Source of the DNA: JAAYAE01 sp963678395
Lineage (GTDB): Bacteria; Bacillota; Negativicutes; Acidaminococcales; Acidaminococcaceae
Assembly: GCA_963678395.1 (NCBI GenBank)
Contig: OY782827.1
Coordinates: 1,302,001 to 1,366,000 of the forward strand
Length of the DNA stretch: 64,000 bases
Direction: 5' to 3'
Of the stretch, positions 26,338 to 36,623 are shown piece by piece. Each line of letters opens with the position of its first letter. The first letter of the stretch is position 1. The notes beneath the pieces are model-generated. The model had not been told where the DNA came from, did no database searches, and saw only the letters and a program-made list of their open reading frames with translations. A program made the translations under genes and the position numbers.

Positions 26338-26366
26338 TTGACTTATTTATTCCCTGCAAATATAAT
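26338..26366 (+). promoter_or_regulatory. Strong promoter for gltB-gltD
   Basis: TTGACT (26338-26343) and a perfect TATAAT (26361-26366) are 17 bp apart, about 35 bp before the gltB start codon. Confidence 0.85.
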
Positions 26367-26401
26367 ATTTTTGTAATCTTTTTTTAAAGGAGGGTATTAA
26401 T

Positions 26402-29400
26402 ATGACTTTTTCTAAGTTGCCGCCTAAACAAGGTCTTTATGATCCTTGGTTTGAGCATGATGCCTGTGGTTTAGGTGTTGTTGCCAATATAAAGGGTAGG
26501 AAATCTAACAAAATATTACAGCAAGCTTTGGTAGTGTTGCGTAATATGGATCATCGTGGTGGACAAGGAGCAGACAGTAATTCCGGTGATGGTGCCGGCA
26601 TTTTGTTCCAAATTCCTCACAACTTTTTTTATAAAGAATGTCTTAAAGAAAATTTGCTTTTACCCACAGAAGGTCATTATGCGGTTGGTTTTATGTTTTT
26701 ACCTCCTGACGTAGTAGAAAGGGAAAACACTCAACGTCACTTTGAAAACATTGTCAAGGAAAATGGTCAAGAAATTATTGGTTGGCGTAAAGTTCCCGTT
26801 AACCCGGAAGTATTAGGCGATAATTCGCGTAAAAGTCAACCGGAAATGTCACAGGTATTTATTAAAGCCAGTGCAAAAGTTTTAGAACGCCTCACAATAG
26901 ATGAAAATGCTTTTGAACGCAAGCTCTATATTATACGTAGGGAAGCAGAAAATAAAATACGTTATGGTAATCTACGTGGTGGAAAATATTTCTATATTTC
27001 CAGTTTATCCTCACTCACCATCGTATACAAAGGCATGTTAACTACAGTACAGCTAACCAGCTTTTATCCTGATTTGCAAGACGAAGCGATGGAAACTGCT
27101 CTTGCCCTTGTGCATTCACGTTTTAGCACTAATGCTTTCCCCAGTTGGGAGAGAGCACATCCCTACCGTTACTTAATGCATAATGGTGAAATTAATACCT
27201 TGCGTGGCAATATTAATTGGATGCGTTCACGCCAAACAATGTGTGGTAATAGTTTATGGGGAAAAAACATAAAAAAAGTTATGCCTATTATTGATGAGAC
27301 CGGCAGTGACTCCGGTATGTTTGACAACTGCCTGGAATTTTTAGTAATGAGCGGACGCTCTTTGCCCCATGCTGCTATGATGATGATTCCTGAATCTTGG
27401 AGTAAAAATCCCCATACCAATCCTGATTTGAAAGCTTTCTTTGAGTATCATAATTCTCTTATAGAAGCTTGGGACGGACCAGCTGCAATGGCTTTTACCG
27501 ATGGTCGTACTATTTGCGCCGCCTTAGATAGAAACAGTCTGCGCCCTTCACGTTACTATATTAATAATGACGATACTATTGTTTTAGCCTCAGAGGTTGG
27601 CGTAGTAAGTCTAGATCCTTTAACCATCGTAAAGAAAGACCGCTTGCGCCCAGGACGTATGTTAGTTATCGATACAATTGAAGGTCGCATTATAAGCAAT
27701 GAAGAAATTAAAAACAAAGTTGCCAAAGAGCACCCTTATCGTAAATGGCTGGATGAAAATCTTATCAAATTAAAAAACATTCACCTTGATGCTACTTTGC
27801 CCAAACCAGACCACGAAACTTTGATGCGTAGACAAATGGCCTTTGGTTATACCTTGGAAGAGTTGAATAAATTTTTAAAACCTATGGCTACTCATTCAGT
27901 TGACCCTATTGGCTCCATGGGTAATGATGCTCCTTTAGCTGTTCTTTCTACTAGCTGTTCTTTCTACTAAACCTCAACTACTTTTCAATTATTTTAAACA
28001 ACTTTTTGCACAAGTTACTAATCCCCCTATTGATGTTATCCGCGAAGAAGTCTTTACCGATACAACTAGTGCCATTGGTCCTGAAAAAAACCTTATTGAC
28101 CCTAAACCTGATAGCTGTCGGCAGATTTCAGCTGAATCGCCCATTCTCAGCAACATAGAATTAGCCAAGCTAAAAAATATTAACCAGCCAAATTTTCAGT
28201 CAGCAATTTTGCCCATACTATTTCCTGTAGGCAGTGGTGGCAACGGATTAAAAAAAGCTTTGGATACTTTATGTAAACAAGCTGATACCCTCATAGCCGA
28301 AGGCAAATGTATTTTAATTTTGTCGGATAGAGGCGTAGATAAAGATATGGCTCCAATTCCCTCTATATTAGCTTGCGCCTGTCTACACCATCACCTTATC
28401 CGCAACGGTACACGCTTAAAAGCCAGTATCATTTTAGAATCTGCAGAGCCACGTGAAGTACATCATTTCGCCTTGCTATTGGGCTATGGTGCCAGCGGTA
28501 TTAATCCCTATTTAGCCTTTGAATCCATAGACGATATGTGTTCTAATGGTATGATTAAAAATCCTGACTTTGCCACAGCAGCGGAAAATTACATAACGGC
28601 CTGTACCCACGGTATTGCCAAAGTGCTTTCTAAAATGGGTATTTCAACCGTGCAAAGTTATCGCGGTGCACAAATTTTTGAAGCAATCGGCATTTGTAAC
28701 AATGTTATTGATGAATATTTTTCCGGTACCCCTTCGCGCATCGGCGGCATTGGCCTATCTGAAATCGCCGAAGAAGTAAAAATGCGTCATGCCCCTGCTT
28801 TCACTGAGCAAGCCTTGAGCAATTGTGCTTATAATTCCGGTTAAGCTTACCAATGCAGAGATAATGGTGAAACGCATCTTTTCAATCCCAAAACTATTTT
28901 CACCTTACAACATGCCTGTCGCGAAAATAACTATCAACTATTCAAACAATTTAGCAAAGAATTAAATAGCAGCGAACATGCCAACCAAAACTTGCGCAGC
29001 CTGCTTTCTTTCTCACCACAACGCCTACCTATTCCTATTGATGAAGTAGAATCCATAGAAAATATCTGCCACAGATTTAAAACCGGTGCTATGAGTTACG
29101 GCTCTATTAGTAAAGAAGCTCACGAATGCCTGGCCATGGCCATGAATCTTATAGGTGGTAAAAGTAATAGTGGCGAAGGTGGCGAAGGTGGCGAGGATGC
29201 TAGTCGTTTTAAACCAATGGCCAACGGTTTTAGCAAACGTAGTGCCATTAAACAAGTCGCCTCTGGTCGTTTCGGCGTTACCAGCAACTATTTAGTTAAT
29301 GCTGATGAAATCCAAATTAAAATTGCTGATGAAATCCAAATTAAAATTGCTCAAGGTGCTAAACCGGGCGAAGGTGGTTATTTACCAGGGTCTAAAGTTT

Positions 29401-31037
29401 ATCCTTGGATTGCCGAATGTCGTGGAACTACTGCCGGCATTGGTCTTATTTCTCCTCCGCCACATCATGATATTTACTCTATTGAAGATTTAGCCGAACT
29501 TATTCACGACCTAAAAAATGCTAACCCTAGGGCACGCATTACGGTAAAATTAGTATCTGAGGTTGGTGTAGGTACAATTGCCGCTGGCGTGGTTAAGGCC
29601 TGTGCTGATGTTGTTCTTATTAGCGGCTATGACGGTGGTACCGGCGCTGCTGCCCGCACCAGCATTAACAATGCCGGTCTTCCTTGGGAATTAGGCTTGG
29701 TAGAAGCACATCAAACCTTACTTTTAAATAACCTACGTAACAGAGTTATTTTGGAAACTGACGGTAAGTTGCTTACAGGGCGCGATGTTATTATGGCTGC
29801 TCTCTTGGGCGCTGAAGAATATGGCTTTGCTGCGGGTCCCTTAATTACCTTAGGCTGCGTTATGATGCGCGTATGCAATCTTAATACTTGCCCAACTGGA
29901 GTTGCTTCCCAAGACCCTGTTCTACGCAAAAACTTTAAAGGTAAACCGGAATATGTGGTCAATTTTATGCGTTTTATAGCTCAAGAAGTGCGCGAATATA
30001 TGGCCATGCTTGGCTTTAAGACTATTAACGAAATGATTGGGCGCACAGAGGTGCTAATTGTCAAGAAAAACCGCAACTGGAAAGATAAAAAGCTTGATTT
30101 GTCACCCTTGCTCTACAAACCTGAGGTTGAGCCCAATACAGAAAATTATTGTACACAAAAACAAAATCATCATTTGGAAAAATCTCTAGATGCCAGAGAA
30201 CTTTTGGCCATTTGCAAAAATTCTTTAGAAAATAAAACTCCCGTTAGTGTTACCTTGCCTATTAAAAACACAGACCGGGTAGTTGGCACTATCCTAGGCT
30301 ACGAGATTACCCGCAAATATGGCGTTAATGGTTTACCTGACAATACTATCAAGCTGGCCTTTAACGGTTCAGCAGGGCAGAGTTTTGGGGCTTTCCTGCC
30401 AAAGGGCGTAACAATGACCTTGACAGGTGATGCTAACGACCATGTTGGCAAAGGTCTCTCCGGTGGTAAATTGGTTATTAAGCCTTTTAACCGGGTCTGC
30501 TTTAATCCCCATGAAAATATTATCATTGGCAATGTAGCTCTTTATGGAGCAACAAGTGGGGAAGTTTATATTCGTGGTATTGCGGGAGAACGCTTTTGTA
30601 TCCGTAACAGCGGTGCCTCTGCCGTAATTGAAGGCGTATGTGATCATGGCTGCGAATACATGACCGGTGGAACAGTAGTTATTTTGGGTACCACGGGTCG
30701 AAATTTTGCAGCAGGCATGTCCGGTGGCATAGCTTATATTTATGACGTTGACGGTGATTTCGCCGACTACTGTAATAAAGAAATTGTACTTTTAGAAGTT
30801 TTATCTGAAATAAGCGATAAGCTAATGGTACAAAAATTAATTCTTAAACATGCCCAATACACCGGTAGTGTCATTGCCCAAAACATACTGGAAAATTGGG
30901 ATAATTGCGTAAAAATTTTTGTGAAAGTTATCCCTAGTGATTACAAGCGCGTAACAGAGCGTATGGCCGCATTAATACAAGAAGGCTATAGTGATAAAGA
31001 TGCTGCTTTGAAAACATTTGAGGAGGTGCACGCATAA
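26402..31037 (+). pseudogene. gltB: Glutamate synthase large subunit, heavily damaged
   Basis: GltB makes glutamate from glutamine and 2-oxoglutarate. All parts are present in order: the amidotransferase start (HDACGLGVVANI, catalytic Cys), the central domain, the FMN/Fe-S synthase domain (CNLNTCPTGVASQDP) and the beta-helix C-terminal domain. Damage: a 16-bp tandem duplication (27938-27969) shifts the frame inside AVLSTKPQLLFNYF; an in-frame TAA (28842-28844) follows in YNSG*AYQCRDNGE; a 24-bp tandem duplication (29301-29348) repeats ADEIQIKI in the FMN domain; and a 9-bp duplication (from about 29171) adds GEG in the SGEGGED loop. AAGGAGG precedes the ATG. The stop overlaps the gltD start by one base. 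Confidence 0.92.
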
Positions 31038-32503
31038 TGGGAAACCCCACTGGTTTTATAAAATACCCACGCAAAGAACTTTCCCTGCGTCCTGCCTTAA
31101 CGCGTTTAAAGGACTGGAAGGAAATTAAAACGAGCAGTCTGCCCAATAAAGAATCCCTGCAAGAACAAGCAAGTCGTTGCATGGACTGTGGGATACCCTT
31201 TTGTCATAGCGGTATTATGTTAGGTCAGGCCTTGTCAGGATGTCCTTTACACAATCTAATGCCTGAATTTAATGATTTTGTTTATCAGGGCTTGGATGAA
31301 TTTGCTTATGCCCGTTTAGACAAAACCAATAATTTCCCTGAATTTACCTCCCACGTCTGTCCGGCTCCCTGCGAAGGAGCTTGCAGTGCTGGCTTAGTAA
31401 CAGAACCTGTATCTATAAAAAATATAGAACAGTATGTAATTGAGACCGCTTTTGCTAAAAATATGGTTAAGCCTCATATCCCTTCGTCCCGCACTGGGAA
31501 AAAAGTAGCCGTTATCGGTTCCGGCCCCTCTGGACTAGCCTGCGCTGATGAATTAAATAAAGCCGGTCACAGTGTAACCGTTTTTGAACGTTCAGACCGT
31601 CCCGGCGGCCTTCTTATGTATGGTATTCCTAACATGAAATTAGATAAAAAACTTGTTGCCAGACGTGTCAAACTCATGGAAGACGGTGGCATAAAATTCT
31701 CCCTTAATAGCGAGATTGGCTACAACATATCTTCGGAAACTTTACTTAAGCAATTCGATGCCATTGTGTTATGCACAGGAAGTCCTATACCCCGTGACCT
31801 ACCAATTAAAGGAAGAGAGTTAAAGGGGATTCATTATGCTAAAGACTATCTTGCTTCTGCTACCAAAAGCCTTTTAGATTCGGCAGGTAAAGATGGCAGG
31901 GCTATTACGGCCACGGGAAAAGATGTTGTTGTTATCGGCGGTGGCGATACCGGAACTGATTGCGTTGCTACAGCCATTAGACAAGGTTGTAACAGCGTAA
32001 GACAATTTGAAATTATGCCCTGCTTGCCGCATTCTCGTACGCTCAATAATCCTTGGCCAGAATTCCCCAGAGTTTTCAAAACCGATTATGGTCAGGAAGA
32101 AGCAATCGCTCTATACAAAAAAGACCCTCGACAATACTGTATTACCAGCAAAGAATTTATTGGTAGCACAGATACAGTAGCACAGATGGAAATTTGTCAA
32201 GTTGAATGGAAAAAATTTGACGGACGTATGATTCCTCAAGATATAAAAAATACCGAGGAAATCATTCCCGCACAATTAGTTTTGTTAGCTATGGGCTTTG
32301 TGGGTACTGAACAAAAGATTTTTGATGAATTCAAACTTACAAAATCTGCCCAGAACAATATTGAAGCTACTGAAGAAGATTTTACAACTTCTATTCCCGG
32401 TATATTTACCGCCGGAGATGCTAGACGTGGTCAAAGCCATGTTGTATGGGCTATTAGTGAAGGCAGACGTGCCGCCAGTGCTGTTAACAACTATTTGAAA
32501 TAA
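31037..32503 (+). CDS. gltD: Glutamate synthase small subunit
   Basis: A 488-residue GltD, complete and in one frame. It carries the N-terminal Fe-S cysteine set (CMDCGIPFCHSG and CPAPCEGACSAG), an FAD-binding GSGPSGLACADELNKAGH motif at about 157, and a second GGGDTGTDCVATAIRQG nucleotide-binding site at about 302. In the complex it passes electrons from NADPH to GltB. GltB is damaged, so it may be unemployed. Paralogues act as subunits of other NAD(P)H-linked enzymes, so retention alone does not prove GOGAT activity. Confidence 0.95.
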   Translation: MGNPTGFIKYPRKELSLRPALTRLKDWKEIKTSSLPNKESLQEQASRCMDCGIPFCHSGIMLGQALSGCPLHNLMPEFNDFVYQGLDEFAYARLDKTNNFPEFTSHVCPAPCEGACSAGLVTEPVSIKNIEQYVIETAFAKNMVKPHIPSSRTGKKVAVIGSGPSGLACADELNKAGHSVTVFERSDRPGGLLMYGIPNMKLDKKLVARRVKLMEDGGIKFSLNSEIGYNISSETLLKQFDAIVLCTGSPIPRDLPIKGRELKGIHYAKDYLASATKSLLDSAGKDGRAITATGKDVVVIGGGDTGTDCVATAIRQGCNSVRQFEIMPCLPHSRTLNNPWPEFPRVFKTDYGQEEAIALYKKDPRQYCITSKEFIGSTDTVAQMEICQVEWKKFDGRMIPQDIKNTEEIIPAQLVLLAMGFVGTEQKIFDEFKLTKSAQNNIEATEEDFTTSIPGIFTAGDARRGQSHVVWAISEGRRAASAVNNYLK

Positions 32504-32543
32504 GAAGAACCCCTAAGTGCTTAGCACTTAGGGGTTCTTCTTT
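32504..32543. terminator. Bidirectional terminator between gltD and mgtE
   Basis: A perfect 17-bp inverted repeat, GAAGAACCCCTAAGTGC and its complement, lies around a 3-base loop. It begins right at the gltD stop and ends inside the mgtE stop region, serving both convergent genes. Confidence 0.93.
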
Positions 32544-33912
32544 ATAAAAGGTATTGAATAAAAATTTTGGCTAGCCCCAAAAAGATGAAGAAACCAAATA
32601 CATCAGTAGCTGTGGTGATGAAAATACTAGAAGCTACTGCCGGATCAGCATGCAGAGCTTTTAAAATTAAAGGCACCAAAAAACCAAAAAAACCAGCAAT
32701 AACTAAATTGCAAATCATGGCCGCAAATATTATCCAGCCCAGATATACATTACCAAACATAAAATAAATTAAAACTCCCGTAATAGCACCTGTAGCAGCA
32801 CCATTTATAACACCCAAGAAAATCTCCTTGAGCACAAGGCGTTGTTTATTATTCCCCCATTTTACCTCGCCTAAGGCAATACTGCGCACCACAATGGCCA
32901 GCGTTTGCGCACCGGCGTTGCCTCCCATGCCAGCCACAATGGGCATAGCAACGGCCAACGCAACCACACGGGAAATAGTACTTTCAAACATGGATACAGT
33001 AAACGCTGCCAAAAAAGCAGTTAGCAAATTAACTATAAGCCAAGGAAGACGCATACGCACAGAATCCAGCAAAGAACTAGCTATATTTTCTTCTTTACTA
33101 ACGCCGCCTAAGCGCAGCATATCCTCTGTATGTTCTTCTACTATAACATCAATAATATCATCGACGGTAATTATTCCCAACAAGCCTTTGCGCTTGCTGA
33201 CTACAGGAATAACGGATAAATCGTATTTAGAAATCAATCTTGCAACTTCTTCTTGGTCTGCTTCAGGTTCCACAGATATAACATTATTGTGCATAATATC
33301 TGCTAACATTGCCGTATCTTTCGCTAAAAGCATATCACGCAACGCGACTGTTCCTACCAACTGTTTCATCCCGTTTAAAACAAAAATAGTATTTATCTCT
33401 TCTGTTTTAGGCGCAATTTCCTTGATTTTTTGTAAGGTCTCTGCTACAGTCAACTCTTGTCGGAAGGAAATATACTCGGTAGTCATGATACCGCCGGCAG
33501 TATTTTCGGCATATCCTAGCAATTCTTGAATGATTTTTTGTTCGCCAAACTGCATTAACTTGACTATTTCCTTGCGGTTCTTAACGGGCATATCGCCAAG
33601 TATATCTACAATATTATCTTTGGACATAAAATGCATAAGCTTTATAATGCGATTATTATCCCAAATACGCATCAAACGTATTTGCAAGGTTTCTTCTGCA
33701 TGCTCTAAAACATCTGCTAATTTCTCATCTTTTAGTAATTGACATAAATAGAGAAGTTCCGCATCGGAAAACTTCCTCATAACAATACCTAGATCAACAG
33801 GATATGCAGGTTCTACAATTTGACAAAACTTAGCATCATCTCTGGCAGCTAAGGTTGCCAGTAGTTCCTCAAGCAATATCTCTTCTTTATCTCGTACTTT
33901 TTCTTCCTCCAT
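32542..33912 (-). CDS. mgtE: Magnesium transporter MgtE
   Basis: A 456-residue MgtE: an N-terminal helical Mg-sensing domain (residues 1-130), a CBS pair (about 130-255, with GGIMTTEYISFRQELTVAETLQKI), a connecting plug helix and five C-terminal transmembrane helices with AVAMPIVAGMGGNAGAQTLA, the Mg-binding pore region. It mediates Mg2+ uptake gated by internal Mg2+. The ATG is preceded by GAGGTGCAGGC. A 300-bp leader with a structured element lies upstream, so RNA-level control is likely. Confidence 0.96.
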   Translation of the reverse strand: MEEEKVRDKEEILLEELLATLAARDDAKFCQIVEPAYPVDLGIVMRKFSDAELLYLCQLLKDEKLADVLEHAEETLQIRLMRIWDNNRIIKLMHFMSKDNIVDILGDMPVKNRKEIVKLMQFGEQKIIQELLGYAENTAGGIMTTEYISFRQELTVAETLQKIKEIAPKTEEINTIFVLNGMKQLVGTVALRDMLLAKDTAMLADIMHNNVISVEPEADQEEVARLISKYDLSVIPVVSKRKGLLGIITVDDIIDVIVEEHTEDMLRLGGVSKEENIASSLLDSVRMRLPWLIVNLLTAFLAAFTVSMFESTISRVVALAVAMPIVAGMGGNAGAQTLAIVVRSIALGEVKWGNNKQRLVLKEIFLGVINGAATGAITGVLIYFMFGNVYLGWIIFAAMICNLVIAGFFGFLVPLILKALHADPAVASSIFITTATDVFGFFIFLGLAKIFIQYLL

Positions 33913-33960
33913 GTGCCTGCACCTCGCTTATATTTAAGACTTTTAGGTCAGCGCCCATCC

Positions 33961-34014
33961 ATGAAGAGTTTATTATTAAGTTATATCATGAAGAGTTTAT
34001 TATTAAGTTATATG
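33961..34014. repeat. 27-bp tandem duplication in the mgtE leader
   Basis: Two exact copies except for the last base, 33961-33987 and 33988-34014 (beginning ATGAAGAGTTTATTATTAAG). They lie between the structured leader element and the mgtE start. Confidence 0.95.
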
Positions 34015-34124
34015 AGGAGAATGCAGACTAAATGAACATATATATTTGCTATTTTCCCACGCACAACTAATACTTCGCCCTACAGGACTAGGGCTACTAC
34101 TGCCACTAGCTTCCATTCTCCTCA
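34013..34124 (-). ncRNA. Structured mgtE leader RNA, unassigned class
   Basis: An 11-bp perfect stem (TGAGGAGAATG with CATTCTCCTCA) closes a 112-nt domain that contains a hairpin GCCCTA/TAGGGC (34077-34094) and other paired stretches. The transcript upstream reads TTAGTTAGGTG then TAGGTGAGG, the latter like the start of M-box Mg riboswitches. The rest of the M-box consensus is missing, so I do not call it one. Position before a Mg transporter suggests ion-linked control. Confidence 0.5.
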
Positions 34125-34223
34125 CCTACCTTTTTGTGTAATAAAAATCCCTGACACCTAACTAAAATGCCAAGAAATATTTACCGCTTTATTTTTATCT
34201 AAGCTTTTCAGCAAAAATATAAA

Positions 34224-35138
34224 CTAGTCGCCTATTACTCTTACTTCCGGCTCCAAATGCACACGGGAATATTCATAAACACGGTCTTGTACATCTTTCA
34301 TCAATTGCAAAACATCGCTGGCTGTAGCGTTACCAATGTTAACAACAAAACCTGCATGTTTTTCTGAAACCTGAGCCCCACCAACTGTGTAACCCTTAAG
34401 ACCAGCCTCTTCAATAAGCGTACCTGCATAATAGCCATGGGGTCTTTTGAACACACTACCGGCATTAGGTAAATCCAAAGGCTGTTTAGTAACACGCGAA
34501 TCAGTAAAATCCGCCATTTTTTGTTTAATAGCTTCAGGCTTTCCCTGAACTAATTTCATGTTTATTTCGGTAATAATGCAGTCCATAGCTTGTATAGCAC
34601 TATAACGATAGCCAAAATCTAAGTTCTTGCCTTTAATTACTTTTGAAGAACCGTCCTTAATGTACATAACGGTAACACTCTTGACCACATTTTTCATTTC
34701 TCCGTCGTAGGCTCCGGCATTCATAAATACTGCCCCACCCAAACTACCTGGAATACCAACAGCAAACTCCAAACCTGTTAAATTAACGATAGCCGCCTTG
34801 TTGGCAACTGCTGCCAAAGAAACTCCTGCGTCGGCCACAATAAAGTTTCCATTACACTCTACTTTTCTTAATGCATTTCCCAACTTAATTACGACACCAC
34901 GCACACCATTATCTTTAACCAAAATATTGGAACCATTACCCAAAATAGTCAAGGGTAGTTTTTCCAAACTAATACAAAGCAGTAATTGCCGTAACTCTTC
35001 CACATCTTTAGGCATAACTAAAAGGTCTGCTGGCCCGCCAATATGAAAAGATGTATGGTTCTTCATTGGCTCTTGTAAATAATATCTCCCTGGCATATTC
35101 TCATGAAGCCATGCACAAAATTTCTCCAAAGTTTTCAA
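34224..35138 (-). CDS. murB: UDP-N-acetylenolpyruvoylglucosamine reductase MurB
   Basis: MurB makes UDP-MurNAc for peptidoglycan using NADPH and FAD. The 304-residue protein has the FAD-binding motifs TSFHIGGPADLLVMP, GNGSNILVKDNGVRGVVIKL and GIPGSLGGAVFMNAGAYDGEM. The catalytic serine lies in NAGSVFKRP, and the C-terminal glutamate in HLEPEVRVIG. It is the type IIa form by length. Its ATG overlaps the ylbF stop by 4 bp. Confidence 0.96.
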   Translation of the reverse strand: MKTLEKFCAWLHENMPGRYYLQEPMKNHTSFHIGGPADLLVMPKDVEELRQLLLCISLEKLPLTILGNGSNILVKDNGVRGVVIKLGNALRKVECNGNFIVADAGVSLAAVANKAAIVNLTGLEFAVGIPGSLGGAVFMNAGAYDGEMKNVVKSVTVMYIKDGSSKVIKGKNLDFGYRYSAIQAMDCIITEINMKLVQGKPEAIKQKMADFTDSRVTKQPLDLPNAGSVFKRPHGYYAGTLIEEAGLKGYTVGGAQVSEKHAGFVVNIGNATASDVLQLMKDVQDRVYEYSRVHLEPEVRVIGD

Positions 35139-35473
35139 CCCTCTACCGCTTCTTTAATAGTGTCACCGATAGATTTAGAAATATCTCCAACCATCATTTG
35201 AAAACGGATATAAGTTTGCAAATATTCAGCAGCCACAGGATTTAATTGCAGTACTTCGTAGAGCTTTTGTACTTTTTCCATTTCTACTTTATCAGGAGTT
35301 TTTCCACTATATTGAGCAATTTCCAGCTCTTGTTTTTTTTGTAAAAATTCTTTAACCAATGGTTCTGCGGTCTTATCTCCTGACAATTTTACACGAGCCT
35401 CTTTCATCATAGAAAATTCTCTGGACTCTTTAAGAGCCTTGCATAAATTATTAGCTTCGTCATATACATTCAT
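35135..35473 (-). CDS. YlbF/YmcA family protein
   Basis: A 112-residue helical protein of the YlbF family (Com_YlbF), with the ALKESREFSMMKEAR start and hydrophobic heptads. In Bacillus, YlbF, YmcA and YaaT form a complex that aids RNase Y action. Here it is co-transcribed with murB, with 4-bp overlap. A direct equivalent of RicF is possible but not shown. Confidence 0.85.
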   Translation of the reverse strand: MNVYDEANNLCKALKESREFSMMKEARVKLSGDKTAEPLVKEFLQKKQELEIAQYSGKTPDKVEMEKVQKLYEVLQLNPVAAEYLQTYIRFQMMVGDISKSIGDTIKEAVEG

Positions 35474-35576
35474 CTCATTTTCCTCCCTATTACTTGTATA
35501 AATTATTTAATATCGCCTATACTTTATCTGCTATTATACCATTTACACCCAATAGTATCTTAACATACTAATGAAA

Positions 35577-36623
35577 TCATTGCAAGGTATCAGGCTCTAT
35601 ATTTAGTAGCTGATACTTTTCATCGGGCATATAGTCAAAATGCCACCATTCTGTATCGCTACCTACAAAACCTTCTAATCCCAACATTTCTCGCAATAAA
35701 TCACGCTGCCAACGCTGAAGTTCATTGCCGCCGATAAACCCGCTATATTGTGCCGGTGTTAGTTCATCAAAATCACTAATCATCTGCACAGGTTCTCCGG
35801 TACTTAAATCATAGAGGCTCACATCTACAGAGCGTCCAGTATTATGTGGATACCCTTCCTCTGCTGTTGGCAATATTTTTTTGTACTTTTGTGGCAAAGC
35901 CAAGGTTGCTAGTTTAAAATCACTCCACGAACGATAAGCTTCCCATATCACTAAGCCGTAACCGTATTCCTTTAAGCGTTTCTGAACTTTAGCTAAAGCC
36001 CCTGCTGCCTCTTTATCTAGATATGCTTTTTTACTCTTAACTAAAGGCGCACCAAAAATATTGTTCTTGGTTGTATAACGCAAATCATAATGCAAATCAG
36101 GAATGACTAAAGCCAAATCTACTAAAGTGGCTTTATTTATTGCTGTCTGCTTGGGAAGCGTTGCTGCCTTGGCTTCTTTTTGTAAAAGCTCCCAGGGTTG
36201 TTCAAGTTTTATTCTAAAGAATTTTCCGTCTTCGCCCCCGGTAAATTTACGCCTATAATTATACTGACCTATCCTAATACTAACACCATTGCCATTTTTA
36301 TCACGCTCAAATTTTAGGCTGCTTTCCGCACTAGTTATAGGTCCAACCTCATTGATAGTATAAGCGTCATAGTGTTCCCTTGTTAAGGGATAAATATTGC
36401 TATGGCTAAAATCTTCATCAGCCTGCAAATAGCGGAATGCAACGGCTAATTTTCCACCAGCTTCTCGCACTAAAAACATGGCATTATTCCCTGTATAGAG
36501 CCCTATAAGGGCATCTTCGGCTTTTTGCGGTGGATCGGGTTTAACATCAAAAGCCCACGCCACCAGTGGCATTCCTAGAACTATAATAAAGGCCACAAGG
36601 TTTAATATTTTTTTTAACATCAA
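35577..36623 (-). CDS. Secreted D-Ala-D-Ala dipeptidase, VanX/DdpX type
   Basis: A 348-residue protein with a signal peptide (residues 1-24), a beta-rich N-terminal domain of about 130 residues I do not recognise, and a C-terminal peptidase M15D domain from about 165. The domain shows VIWEAYRSW and GYPHNTGRSVDVSL (the zinc-binding His and Asp, matching the HxxGxxxD pattern). It ends with EWWHFDY, with the catalytic Glu and third ligand His. It would hydrolyse D-Ala-D-Ala in the periplasm. It starts inside the last bases of dpaL (4-bp overlap). No vanHA or vanSR partners are present, so vancomycin resistance is not implied. Confidence 0.88.
   Translation of the reverse strand: MMLKKILNLVAFIIVLGMPLVAWAFDVKPDPPQKAEDALIGLYTGNNAMFLVREAGGKLAVAFRYLQADEDFSHSNIYPLTREHYDAYTINEVGPITSAESSLKFERDKNGNGVSIRIGQYNYRRKFTGGEDGKFFRIKLEQPWELLQKEAKAATLPKQTAINKATLVDLALVIPDLHYDLRYTTKNNIFGAPLVKSKKAYLDKEAAGALAKVQKRLKEYGYGLVIWEAYRSWSDFKLATLALPQKYKKILPTAEEGYPHNTGRSVDVSLYDLSTGEPVQMISDFDELTPAQYSGFIGGNELQRWQRDLLREMLGLEGFVGSDTEWWHFDYMPDEKYQLLNIEPDTLQ

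Noticed and set aside
32828..33529. 233-codon plus-strand frame inside mgtE
   Set aside because: Antisense shadow; mgtE on the minus strand is certain and full length.
34013..34124. M-box Mg riboswitch for the mgtE leader
   Set aside because: Only the TAGGTGAGG start matches. The later conserved blocks of the class (GCTGCTGCCC and the AATGGGTCAAC region) are absent.
35577..36623. Vancomycin resistance (vanX)
   Set aside because: No vanH, vanA/B ligase or vanRS genes nearby; the protein is secreted and coupled to dpaL, unlike cytoplasmic VanX in resistance clusters.
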